DNA of 23,821 nucleotides from an uncultured Fastidiosipila sp. (GCA_947253875.1 CAMYAM010000017.1:1-23821), one strand, 5' to 3'; counted from the first letter of the stretch, positions 16,806-23,780 are shown. Made by a program: numbers and translations. The notes: generated from the sequence alone by a model not told the origin.

Positions 16806-17104
16806 TTCTTATAAGCAACTAAATGATTTTCGTCTTTCTTTAAATCGTGTGTTAAATATAGAAAAACTAAGTTCATATTGCATTTTAGACAGCATATTTT
16901 TCATTTTTTGATCCACTTTACTTTCTAATATCCTTGTGTTTTAATAATTATGAGCGATAGAACTGTTTCATAACATGTTCGCTCGCTTTTTAGTTTTGTG
17001 TTAAAGATTTAAGTAATCTTTTAATATTTTGAGAATGCTCTCGATGTCTTCCATGTCGTGGGCATTTTTTATGAAATATAAAAACCTTTTAACATATAAT
17101 ATAC
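16806..17104 (+). other. Gene-free stretch with serial hairpins (possible small RNA)
   Basis: No convincing coding region lies between the ABC-F terminator and the relic at 17105. The plus strand holds GAGCGA (16952-16957) pairing with TCGCTC (16979-16984), then AAGATT/AATCTT (17004-17009 with 17015-17020), then a strong hairpin plus U tract (17034-17070). A series of stems ending in a terminator is how a small RNA often looks, but I found no clear promoter for it. It could instead be the end of a lost gene. Confidence 0.3.
17034..17070 (+). terminator. Terminator-like hairpin with no upstream gene
   Basis: 13 of 14 positions pair (three as G-U) between 17034-17047 and 17053-17066, with loop CTTCC, and T continues to 17070. 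On the plus strand nothing coding precedes it after the ABC-F terminator. Confidence 0.6.
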
Positions 17105-17147
17105 CGACCCCCAAAAGTTAGACCAAAATCTATTTTTTTTGGAGTCA
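17105..17147. mobile_element. Relic of an IS3-family (IS150-type) element, ends only
   Basis: GACCCCCAAAAGTTAGACC at 17106-17124 looks like a terminal repeat of IS3/IS150-type elements. An opposing imperfect end, TGACTCCAAAA on the minus strand, lies at about 17137-17147. Only about 12 bases separate them, so no transposase remains. The TGA of the right end is exactly the stop codon of the small membrane-protein gene, suggesting that insertion set its present C-terminus. The family assignment rests on remembered end sequences. Confidence 0.5.
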
Positions 17148-17420
17148 CATCATTTTTTCTCTATTTTTATTGTAACAGACAAAAAATATTAATATTAAGG
17201 AGGAAGCAATAGGGACTATGTCCAACAAATGAAATCCATTAGATTCTACTTTCCAAAAAATAACAAGTGGCCATAGAAGCATAATCAACAAAAAAACTAA
17301 TATATTTCCTAAGGCGCCCACACCAAGATCAAGTTTAGTTCCACCAGTTAGCATAAATATGCTAGCATATACAGCTCCAGATAATAAATAAGCACCAATT
17401 ACTTTTAAAAATGTCTTCAT
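17145..17420 (-). CDS. Small three-helix membrane protein, perhaps truncated
   Basis: 91 residues, nearly all hydrophobic: membrane helices at about 5-25, 36-56 and 65-83, and a short basic end NKNREKMM. I recognise no family. ATG 17420 has a good GGAGAT ribosome site. It starts 20 bases after the lipoprotein stop and is the last gene of the three-gene operon with the YiiX-like secreted protein. Its stop TGA coincides with the end of the IS-like relic at 17105-17147, so the original protein may have been longer. With a beta-propeller lipoprotein and a papain-fold secreted protein beside it, it could anchor or export them, but that is only inference. Confidence 0.75.
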   Translation of the reverse strand: MKTFLKVIGAYLLSGAVYASIFMLTGGTKLDLGVGALGNILVFLLIMLLWPLVIFWKVESNGFHLLDIVPIASSLILIFFVCYNKNREKMM

Positions 17421-17440
17421 AATATCATCTCCAAAAAGTC

Positions 17441-18550
17441 TTATTTTTTCGCCAAAAGTCCCGTTGGATTACTCATTCCAAACTCTTTCAAAGAGTATTC
17501 TTTTTTTTGATTCGTGTCAGGAGAATATTCTACTAATTTGTCTTCAAACAAAAAGTAGTAATTATCTCTAAACAATACAAACGGTGGTTGCATTGGATTA
17601 GCTCTACGGAACTCCTCATACTCAGGAAAGTCTATAATCTTAGAACTACCATCATTCAAAGAATATACTGTATAGGTAAAAGTAGGAAGATAAAGTTCAT
17701 AATGCCATATTATTAAGTTATTTCGTTTTGAATCAAAATATATGTGCAAAGGATAAGGAGTTTCTAATTCAATGGTCTTTTGCTCGCCTGTACTTAAGTT
17801 ATAGCTAACGAGTTTATTTGCGGGACCTGGCTCTCTTTCTGCTGTGAGCCCTTCGTTAGTATTAGTTATATAAAATGTATCTCCTGCAAGTACCATGCGA
17901 AGGAGTCCTCCTTCGTTATAATTAAGGTCAATTACTTCTTCCAAATCAAATTCCTTATTCATTACCCAAATCTGATTTTTCAATTCTCCATTAGCTAAAC
18001 CTACTCCAATTAAAATATAAACCTTATCACCTTTTACTATCATTTGATTAGGGTAAGTTGAATGTTCGACTGGAATAACTTTAGTCTTAACTTTGTTAAA
18101 ATTTAAGTCATAAGTTTCAAACTCTAACCTATCAACAAAACTGTGGGAAACATGTAAATATTTACCATCTGGAACCAAACTAAAAGCTCCATCTATTCCC
18201 TTTGTTTGGTAATAATTTACGTCTAGATTATTTTTATTAATTTTAGCTAACAGTTGAAAATTTTTGTCATTAGCAGTAGTTTTAGTAAAATAAAAGTTCT
18301 CATGCTCTACAAAAAGCTCTTTCCAAAATCCAAGTTTTTTCTCATTCTTACGCGGTATCCGTTCTAATAGTTTTAGCTCATTGCCTTCGCGTTCAAATGT
18401 CAACACTTCATCATCAGCATATATTGCAAAATCGTAGTCATAATTTTTGGAATTTCCCAGAGAAAAAATTCCTAGGTTACAAGAAGTCAAAAAAACGAAT
18501 GATAGCAAGATAGCGAACGTTGTGCTAAATTTAATTTTTCTTTTATTCAT
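17441..18550 (-). CDS. Beta-propeller-like lipoprotein
   Basis: 369 residues from ATG 18550. An upstream in-frame ATG at 18565 exists, but the ribosome site GAGGGAGT (18556-18563) overlaps it and is placed 5 bases before 18550, so the later start is better. The N-terminus MNKRKIKF plus a hydrophobic run ends in lipobox FLTSC, with lipid-carrying Cys24. The mature part repeats strand-rich blocks with Y/F and G-D-K turns (for example VKGDKVYILIG, LAGDTFYITNT, SKRNNLIIWHY, FRDNYYFLFEDKLVEY), which look like blades of a beta propeller of about six or seven units. It is presumably anchored on the outer face of the membrane. It lies 64 bases after the YiiX-like gene, with a hairpin between that can mask its ribosome site. 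The function is unknown. Confidence 0.85.
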   Translation of the reverse strand: MNKRKIKFSTTFAILLSFVFLTSCNLGIFSLGNSKNYDYDFAIYADDEVLTFEREGNELKLLERIPRKNEKKLGFWKELFVEHENFYFTKTTANDKNFQLLAKINKNNLDVNYYQTKGIDGAFSLVPDGKYLHVSHSFVDRLEFETYDLNFNKVKTKVIPVEHSTYPNQMIVKGDKVYILIGVGLANGELKNQIWVMNKEFDLEEVIDLNYNEGGLLRMVLAGDTFYITNTNEGLTAEREPGPANKLVSYNLSTGEQKTIELETPYPLHIYFDSKRNNLIIWHYELYLPTFTYTVYSLNDGSSKIIDFPEYEEFRRANPMQPPFVLFRDNYYFLFEDKLVEYSPDTNQKKEYSLKEFGMSNPTGLLAKK

Positions 18551-18555
18551 CTGAT

Positions 18556-18594
18556 ACTCCCTCATAGTATCCCAAATTGGGGAGTTTTGGGATA
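18556..18594 (-). promoter_or_regulatory. Hairpin whose loop is complementary to the lipoprotein ribosome site
   Basis: A perfect 9-bp stem, TATCCCAAA/TTTGGGATA (18586-18594 and 18568-18576), with loop ACTCCCCAA. The loop bases ACTCCC are the exact complement of GGGAGT in the ribosome site at 18556-18561. No U tract follows, so it is not a terminator. It could tune translation of the second gene of the operon. Confidence 0.5.
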
Positions 18595-18614
18595 AAATAA
18601 AATATTAATTAATA

Positions 18615-19277
18615 TTACTTATTTCTATAAATAAGCGTTGTTTTATCACTCAAGTACAATTCAAACGGATGCACAGCTGAAGCATACCTCCAGGTGTCCA
18701 AGTCAACTCCTGCAGTATACTTATACGCAGCCCAGACTAGTTGAGAACAGTAGAAAGAATCTGTTTTAGTCTTATTTAAGAACCATCCATTATAAGGTTT
18801 TCCTACTTGCTTTGTTGCCCATTCAGCTGCTGCTTGATCTTGCTCGACTGTAGTACTGGTTACACCAACTTGCCATACAGTCTTGTCTTTGTACTTATAA
18901 CTCCAATTTCCCCAAACATTTTTCACACCTGAACCTGGGTTAGCCTCAACTACGCAGTAGTAATTTGGTGCCACTCCCACTATACCAGCATGTCCATTAT
19001 TAAATAAAGGGCTAGAAGCGTACGAATCGGTTATACAAATTACTCCATCTCTCCATGTCCAAGAGCCGTATGATGAATATGTCATTACTGAGTTGTTCTT
19101 AAAGTCTCCAATAGGTTCTTCGGAATATGCTGATTCATTAAATTCAGTTTCCCAAGAGTCTATCTGTTCGGCTGTAAAAATCTCATCTTCCTGAGCTGCC
19201 GATACCACATTTTCAAAAGAGAATAGCCCTAACAATAAAGCAACGAATAAAGCCATAGCCTTTTTTATTTTTTTCAT
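18615..19277 (-). CDS. Secreted YiiX/YebB-like permuted papain-fold protein
   Basis: 220 residues from ATG 19277, chosen over an upstream in-frame start because it has a GGGGGAAC ribosome site (19281-19288) and gives a clean signal peptide MKKIKKAMALFVALLLG...VVSA (cleavage near residue 27). The mature protein has the circularly permuted NlpC/P60-type layout of the YiiX_YebB family: His96 in NNGHAGIVG, Glu111 in VVEANPG, then Cys177 in DSFYCSQLVWAAY, with KPYNGWF before it. These proteins are thought to be cysteine hydrolases or acyl enzymes acting on peptidoglycan or lipid amides. It is first in an operon with a lipoprotein and a small membrane protein, behind a strong promoter and a hairpin-rich leader. 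Substrate is unknown; a wall amidase is plausible. Confidence 0.85.
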   Translation of the reverse strand: MKKIKKAMALFVALLLGLFSFENVVSAAQEDEIFTAEQIDSWETEFNESAYSEEPIGDFKNNSVMTYSSYGSWTWRDGVICITDSYASSPLFNNGHAGIVGVAPNYYCVVEANPGSGVKNVWGNWSYKYKDKTVWQVGVTSTTVEQDQAAAEWATKQVGKPYNGWFLNKTKTDSFYCSQLVWAAYKYTAGVDLDTWRYASAVHPFELYLSDKTTLIYRNK

Positions 19278-19300
19278 AAAGTTCCCCCGTAAAATTAGAA

Positions 19301-19434
19301 GATTTTTGCAAAACAATTTTGAATTTCTTTAACATTTGCAAAAATCAGATTATAAAAGCCTTTGTTTCCTCAATTTAAAGCACCTTATAATCTCCCCTAT
19401 TTATAACAAGGTCATTATCGAGAAAACTGTTATA
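19301..19434 (-). promoter_or_regulatory. Structured 5' leader: three consecutive hairpins
   Basis: In transcript order: hairpin C pairs TATAACA (19428-19434) with TGTTATA (19402-19408), right at the predicted 5' end. Hairpin A pairs AGATTATAA (19385-19393) with TTATAATCT (19347-19355). Hairpin B starts at the very next base and pairs GATTTTTGCAAA (19335-19346) with TTTGCAAAAATC (19301-19312). All three stems are perfect, at 7, 9 and 12 bp. The ribosome site follows hairpin B. It matches no riboswitch class I recognise. Confidence 0.65.
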
Positions 19435-19439
19435 GTCAT

Positions 19440-19468
19440 ATTGTATCAATTTATACATCTTTAGTCAA
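19440..19468 (-). promoter_or_regulatory. Strong promoter of the YiiX-like operon
   Basis: -35 TTGACT (19463-19468), 17-base spacer, extended -10 TGATACAAT with TACAAT at 19440-19445. Transcription would start near 19433 and leave a leader of about 155 bases before ATG 19277. Confidence 0.85.
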
Positions 19469-20240
19469 TTGTCTTGTGTAATATGACAATTAATTGTGTT
19501 TATTTTAAATTTTAAGCTGAATTTTTAATATATCTCTTTGCTACAAAAGCAATATTTTGAATATCATTTATCATCTATTTATTGTCAAAAATCAATATAT
19601 TTATAATAATCAAAATATTATAAAACGTTATATTCCAATAAATATATGTATTTTCTAATTAATTATGTTTTGGCTATTAAGTTAATTAGTACTTTTTTCG
19701 ATTGGTATATTTTTTAACGATTTAACTCCTATCAATATAACAAGGGCTCGTAAGAATTCATATTTTTAAAATTTGTATTACCAGAATTTATTATAATGAA
19801 TAAATAAAATAGCTCATTCTTTCTTAGCTATACATTTAGCTTTTTAGAGTACAGTTTAAACTATATTAGTTCTGACATATTTTGAGTCCATTTGAGTTCG
19901 TCTTTTTGCCATTATTAGCGCATTTGAAAAAAGCTATTCAATCTCTGAAACTCTTTAATATAGCATATTTAGGCTAACTAGATATCTTTTAAATATTATT
20001 ATGCCAATGCGGACATAGAAGTCAGATAGGAAGCCTGCTAATCCTTATACCTACTATGTTTCACATTTTATATGGGTAAGCTCTTGGGTAAAATATTTTT
20101 ACATTCTTCGTAACTATCACAATAAATCTTTTACGAATTTTAAATAAATTCAATTTTTCGTATTAACATTTTTCAGTTATTTTGCATTAATTATCATTAA
20201 AGAAAAATTCCTGATTAATTTACTCTCTTCAAAACAGCTA
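19469..20240. other. AT-rich gene desert, nothing firmly identified
   Basis: About 770 bases between the YiiX-operon promoter and the end of the ABC exporter gene. Both strands are full of stops. The longest apparent frames are tiny and lack ribosome sites. I see no RNA gene, no convincing terminator for the exporter and no repeat array. Base composition is more AT-rich than the core genes, as expected for decayed or acquired DNA. Confidence 0.6.
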
Positions 20241-21875
20241 TCACATCTGTATTTTTTCTGGAAACTCATAAATTTCATCATATAAATTAATGGTTTCTTT
20301 GTGAGGTGTGTGGCTAATTGCAATAACAGTTAAATTCTCATTTGATAAAATATTATTTTCAACTGTAAGTGCCGTTTCTTTGTCCAAAGCTGATGTCACT
20401 TCATCCATTAAAACAATTCTTTTGCCCCTAATTATTCCTCTCGCAAGAGCCAATCTTTGCCTTTGTCCTCCTGACAATTTACTACCTAATTTACCTACCG
20501 CAAAATCCAAAAACTCTTCTGTACAAATTAATCCTGATTCATTTAACGCAGATACAATCTCATGATCTGAGTAGTGCTCCCCTAAGCAGATGTTCGCTCT
20601 AACTGTGTCATTGAATAAGTATGGCTGTTGCTCCAAGTAAAGTACATGAGAACGCATAACTTCCTTAGGAATTGTATTTATTTCTTGTCCATAAAATTTA
20701 ATGCTACCGTGATAATCATCATAGTAAGAAATTAATAATTTAAGCAAGGTACTCTTGCCACTACCACTTTTGCCTAAGATTAAATACTTTTTATTTTTCT
20801 CGAATGTAAATTGCATATTTTCGAATACTAATTTTTCACCATAGTTATATGATAAATTCTCTACTTGATAAACTACATCAGCAGAACTACTTTGAGAGTC
20901 TATTTCCCTTAAATAATTCTCTAAGTTATCATGATTTGCATCTACAGTAGAAATATTACTTATATGCTTAAATTTCTCTAGAATAGGTTTCACACTATCT
21001 ATAGATGAAATTTGATTAGACAAATCTCCCAGTGAAGAAAATATAACTCCAGTTAAGGCACCCGTTGCCTCTATTGTTCCAATAGTTACAATTCCTTTGA
21101 ATGCTAGAGCTCCTGTGAATGCAGTAATTAGAATTTGAAAAAAGATATTTCCTGTAAATCCTGCTGCAAAAACTTTTGCCTCAATTTTAGCCTGATTAAA
21201 TAAAACATTCATCAAAGCAATAGAATAGCTTTTGATCTTTTCGGTTAACTTTTGTTGTTGATTGTAATTCAATAATACATTATATCCAGAAAGAATATCT
21301 TCTGACCTAGCTACAAATTCCTCATTAGCAGCTGACGACTTTTTACTAGCTGTTTCAACTTTTTTTCTAAAAATTTTAGGTATGGCTAACATTACTAACA
21401 AGGATATAAACGTAACTAAGACTAGTGACCAATGATAAGCAAACAGAGCTATTACAGAAAATATTGTTCCTGTAACACCTTTGACTATATCAAAAAACTT
21501 TAGTGTCCCTTTCTCATTAATAATATTTATGTCATTTGTTAACCATGAAATGTATGTTCCTACACTATTTTGGTTATACTCTCTATATTCTAATTGCTCT
21601 AAGTTACTAGTAATTTTAGATCGTATATCGACAGCTATTTCTTGGCAAAATTTCATCTTATAAATATTAACTGAGCTGTCTAAAGCTATTATAACTAACC
21701 AAACACCTAATAAATAAACCTCATATAAGATAAATTGTCTGAAATCCAGTGCAATTAAACTGGTTAAAGCAAATGCGTTTAAAGCTGCTCCTACTGTTCT
21801 TAATAATTGTGATATGGATATCAAAACACAAATAAATATGCTTTCTTTTTTCTTGTTTTTTAATATTTCTATCAT
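20241..21875 (-). CDS. ABC exporter, fused membrane and ATPase domains
   Basis: 544 residues. A type IV exporter membrane domain spans about 12-300, with six likely helices (for example 12-40, 48-68, 132-165, 236-285). The ATPase domain (about 335-544) is complete: Walker A GKSGSGKST (368-376, Lys374), Q-loop YLEQQPYLFND, signature LSGGQ (467-471), Walker B IVLMDE (487-492), D-loop SALD and switch His522 in ISHTPH. There is no N-terminal C39 peptidase, so it does not cleave double-glycine leaders itself. This half-size exporter would work as a homodimer. It lies 10 bases after the ribbon-helix-helix gene and shares a ribosome site with that gene's stop (TTTAGGT), implying coupled translation. 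No precursor peptide gene was found nearby; substrate unknown (peptide, lipid or drug). Confidence 0.93.
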   Translation of the reverse strand: MIEILKNKKKESIFICVLISISQLLRTVGAALNAFALTSLIALDFRQFILYEVYLLGVWLVIIALDSSVNIYKMKFCQEIAVDIRSKITSNLEQLEYREYNQNSVGTYISWLTNDINIINEKGTLKFFDIVKGVTGTIFSVIALFAYHWSLVLVTFISLLVMLAIPKIFRKKVETASKKSSAANEEFVARSEDILSGYNVLLNYNQQQKLTEKIKSYSIALMNVLFNQAKIEAKVFAAGFTGNIFFQILITAFTGALAFKGIVTIGTIEATGALTGVIFSSLGDLSNQISSIDSVKPILEKFKHISNISTVDANHDNLENYLREIDSQSSSADVVYQVENLSYNYGEKLVFENMQFTFEKNKKYLILGKSGSGKSTLLKLLISYYDDYHGSIKFYGQEINTIPKEVMRSHVLYLEQQPYLFNDTVRANICLGEHYSDHEIVSALNESGLICTEEFLDFAVGKLGSKLSGGQRQRLALARGIIRGKRIVLMDEVTSALDKETALTVENNILSNENLTVIAISHTPHKETINLYDEIYEFPEKIQM

Positions 21876-21885
21876 ATTGTTTTAC

Positions 21886-22128
21886 CTAAATTTCTGTGCA
21901 GTAATTTGTTAAAGTGGAACAATTTTCTATTTCTTCTAGGGTATATGTTTTAGATTTACCTTCTCGGTAGTCTTCGATATCTTGTAAAATTCCATACTCA
22001 TATTCTAGTTTGTCTAAACCATCTTCTATTAATTGACGTAGATAGAAAGCTTTAGACCTACCAGTACGTTCGGATAGCTTATTTAGCCTATTAGAGTTTT
22101 CTTCATTTAATCTAATTGATGTTACCAT
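21886..22128 (-). CDS. Orphan ribbon-helix-helix (RelB-type antitoxin-like) protein
   Basis: 80 residues. Residues 1-45 are a typical ribbon-helix-helix DNA-binding domain: strand MVTSIRLNEE, helix NSNRLNKLSERTG, then RSKAFYLRQLIEDGLDKLE. The region 50-66 (DIEDYREGKSKTYTLEE) matches the toxin-wrapping tail of RelB/RHH antitoxins. The final stretch NCSTLTNYCTEI (69-80) does not look like the usual ending and suggests a frameshift or replaced C-terminus. No RelE/ParE toxin follows; instead an ABC exporter starts 10 bases downstream. A TATAAT box lies at 22168-22173, while the ribosome site (AAGGCGG, about 12 bases upstream) is weak. It may autoregulate this promoter and therefore control the exporter. 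The toxin may have been lost. Confidence 0.85.
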   Translation of the reverse strand: MVTSIRLNEENSNRLNKLSERTGRSKAFYLRQLIEDGLDKLEYEYGILQDIEDYREGKSKTYTLEEIENCSTLTNYCTEI

Positions 22129-22167
22129 TGTTTTAATTATCCGCCTTGCATATAAATATATGTATTC

Positions 22168-22173
22168 ATTATA
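22168..22173 (-). promoter_or_regulatory. Probable -10 box of the RHH-exporter operon
   Basis: A perfect TATAAT on the minus strand, 40 bases before the RHH start. The hexamer 17 bases upstream, TTATAA, is a weak -35. Confidence 0.5.
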
Positions 22174-22210
22174 GTAGATTTATTAGATATTTATAAAGAC
22201 AGACACATAA

Positions 22211-22246
22211 AGAATAAAAGAAGGAATTTATTCCTTCTTTTATTCT
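22211..22246 (-). terminator. Perfect 16-bp hairpin after the peptidase-lipoprotein operon
   Basis: AGAATAAAAGAAGGAA at 22211-22226 is the exact complement of 22231-22246, with a four-base loop. It lies 37 bases beyond the lipoprotein stop (22283). The tail after the stem is only moderately U-rich (TTTATG), but the distal arm is itself T-rich, so it probably terminates and protects the mRNA end, perhaps in both directions. Confidence 0.75.
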
Positions 22247-22273
22247 CTATAAGTTGAGTACTATAAATCTACT

Positions 22274-22291
22274 TTGAATTAATTAATTCAA
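22274..22291. repeat. 18-bp perfect AT palindrome over the lipoprotein stop
   Basis: TTGAATTAATTAATTCAA spans the last codons and stop of the small lipoprotein gene. It is flanked by AAGTTGA (22251-22257) and TCAACTT (22288-22294), which could also pair. It may be only AT-rich coincidence. Confidence 0.4.
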
Positions 22292-22621
22292 CTTACGATA
22301 CTTAGCCACAATGATTCTTTCGGGATTTGTTTTTATTGTTTCTGAGTAATTTACTTCTAATATATCTCCGACCTTAATATCATCTATATTTTCATTTGCA
22401 AAATCTAAAATTAATTTATGATAGAAAACATCTTTTTCGTGGGCATAAATTATGCCATTGTTTTCATTATCAATATTTTCTACTTCTACGTAAATCTTTT
22501 CTGTAATGCATGTAGTTGAATTACTTGTTGTTTCTTTAGTTTGGTTAGAAAGAAAACTACATGAACACGAACATAATGTAAGAATAATTACTAACAACAA
22601 TGTATACCAATTTTTTCTCAT
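22283..22621 (-). CDS. Small lipoprotein, OB-fold/DUF3221-like
   Basis: 112 residues. The signal MRKNWYTLLLVIILTLCSCSC ends in a run of alternating Cys. The lipid site is probably Cys19 or Cys21, although the Cys before the Ser is unusual for a lipobox. After a Ser/Thr-rich spacer, the rest (about 43-110) is beta-rich: EKIYVEVENIDNENNGIIYA, a middle strand set, then VGDILEVNYSE and PERIIVAKY. The VGD-x-LEV pattern recalls small OB-fold lipoproteins of the YobA/DUF3221 kind, but the match is from memory and weak. Its ATG overlaps the stop of the cysteine peptidase gene by four bases (ATGA), so the two are translated together. That coupling suggests the lipoprotein serves the peptidase, for example as inhibitor, self-protection factor or membrane anchor. 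Confidence 0.8.
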   Translation of the reverse strand: MRKNWYTLLLVIILTLCSCSCSFLSNQTKETTSNSTTCITEKIYVEVENIDNENNGIIYAHEKDVFYHKLILDFANENIDDIKVGDILEVNYSETIKTNPERIIVAKYRKLN

Positions 22622-23700
22622 CGTAGATACAAGGCTCCTTCAATATATTTTTGATTAATTAATGCACCACGGTTACCCCAGCCATCAACCACAAATATTA
22701 AGTATGACACAGTCTCACCAGGGGATAACAGTTTGAAACTATCTGTAAAAGTAAGACTACTTAATTCGGGAGGAAGGGCTTGTGCTATGTTGTTAAATTG
22801 TCTATATCCGTAAGCAACTACCCAGTGTTCACCGTATGGTTGTATTCCTTTCCCTAAATCTAACATTGCTGGACCATTTCGAAGATCTAATGAATAAGAA
22901 CTTCTGCTATAAGCAGTTCTAGAAAAACCTCTTTGATTAAGATAATTATTTAGCCCATTTATAGCATCGCTCATATAAGAACCTGGTTTAATTCCATCTA
23001 TAAATGGAACTAATTTTTTGATTAAAGTTACGCCATCTGAACTTTCCCAACTATTAGGTACATAGTTATCATTATAAACTTTGTCATAGTACATCAATAG
23101 CATAGCAGCTGCTGTTGAACCGCATATGCCGTTAGGGTTGTATGTGTAGTTAGGTATATAACTTGAGTAATTTATAAAGTGATCTGAAATCCCAAATTCT
23201 GGATTGTATCCATTTGTATGATTAGAGAATAACTCCACTTCATTAACTTCAACACGTTTAAATGCAGTATCTTCAAAATCCGTAGCTTGAATTGGATATC
23301 TATCTAAAACCTCAAGAAATTGGTTCCTTATAATTCCTTCAATAGATTTACTGTAATAATTTAATGGACTAGTGTAGATTATTCTTTCCGAATGTACTTG
23401 AGATTGTTCGATGAAATCAATGTTGTGTTCGTCAGACATTTCTATTATTTCATAATTCATTGAATTTAGAATATAATAATTATTTCCACTGGAAACATAA
23501 AATGCTACTAAATTGTCGTCTGCTGAATACAAAGGTATAACTATCTTATATTTTTTCGATAGCAGCTGCACGATTAGCTCATCTTCAAACATTGTTTTAG
23601 CATTTAACTTTGCTTGTGGAATTATAAATAATGAAAATACAAAGGTTATGGCTAGTATAAAACTAAAAATCTTTATTGCTTTAAATTTACTCTTTTTCAT
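22618..23700 (-). CDS. Secreted C39/C10-like cysteine peptidase
   Basis: 360 residues from ATG 23700, which has an AGGAGG site at 23707-23712; an upstream TTG frame start lacks one. Residues 1-34 are a signal peptide (MKKSKFKAIKIFSFILAI...KLNA). Residues 35-165 look like a propeptide of mixed strands and helices. The papain-like domain begins near 170: Cys193 in NPNGICGSTAAAMLLMYY, His292 in GEHWVVAYGY and the third residue in VVDGWGN (Asp339 or Asn343), the layout of streptopain/C39-like enzymes. The protein is probably secreted as a zymogen and matures by removal of the propeptide. It overlaps the following lipoprotein gene by four bases. Streptopain and staphopains are encoded with small inhibitors, so this pairing is suggestive. 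Substrate unknown. Confidence 0.85.
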   Translation of the reverse strand: MKKSKFKAIKIFSFILAITFVFSLFIIPQAKLNAKTMFEDELIVQLLSKKYKIVIPLYSADDNLVAFYVSSGNNYYILNSMNYEIIEMSDEHNIDFIEQSQVHSERIIYTSPLNYYSKSIEGIIRNQFLEVLDRYPIQATDFEDTAFKRVEVNEVELFSNHTNGYNPEFGISDHFINYSSYIPNYTYNPNGICGSTAAAMLLMYYDKVYNDNYVPNSWESSDGVTLIKKLVPFIDGIKPGSYMSDAINGLNNYLNQRGFSRTAYSRSSYSLDLRNGPAMLDLGKGIQPYGEHWVVAYGYRQFNNIAQALPPELSSLTFTDSFKLLSPGETVSYLIFVVDGWGNRGALINQKYIEGALYLR

Positions 23701-23770
23701 AATAAACCTCCTAGAAATTGATTTAAAAGTTATTATGTAATATAAATTAATAGTCAATCACTCTAATAAA

Positions 23771-23780
23771 ACCACCTCCT
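23771..23780 (-). promoter_or_regulatory. Extra strong Shine-Dalgarno sequence upstream of the peptidase gene
   Basis: AGGAGGTGGT on the minus strand matches the 16S rRNA tail almost completely, yet lies about 70 bases before the real start. The only frame after it is GTG-ATT-GAC-TAT-stop, so it may serve a leader peptide, bind a 30S standby complex, or be chance. Confidence 0.4.

Noticed and set aside
16063..16818. Minus-strand frames opposite the ABC-F gene
   Set aside because: They overlap conserved ABC-F coding sequence and one crosses its terminator; none has a domain.
18568..18594. Intrinsic terminator between the YiiX-like gene and the lipoprotein gene
   Set aside because: The stem is not followed by a U tract in the direction of transcription.
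23752..23757. TTGACT as -35 of the peptidase gene
   Set aside because: No acceptable -10 box occurs 16-18 bases downstream; the true promoter may be near or beyond the right edge, where a TAAAAT is visible.
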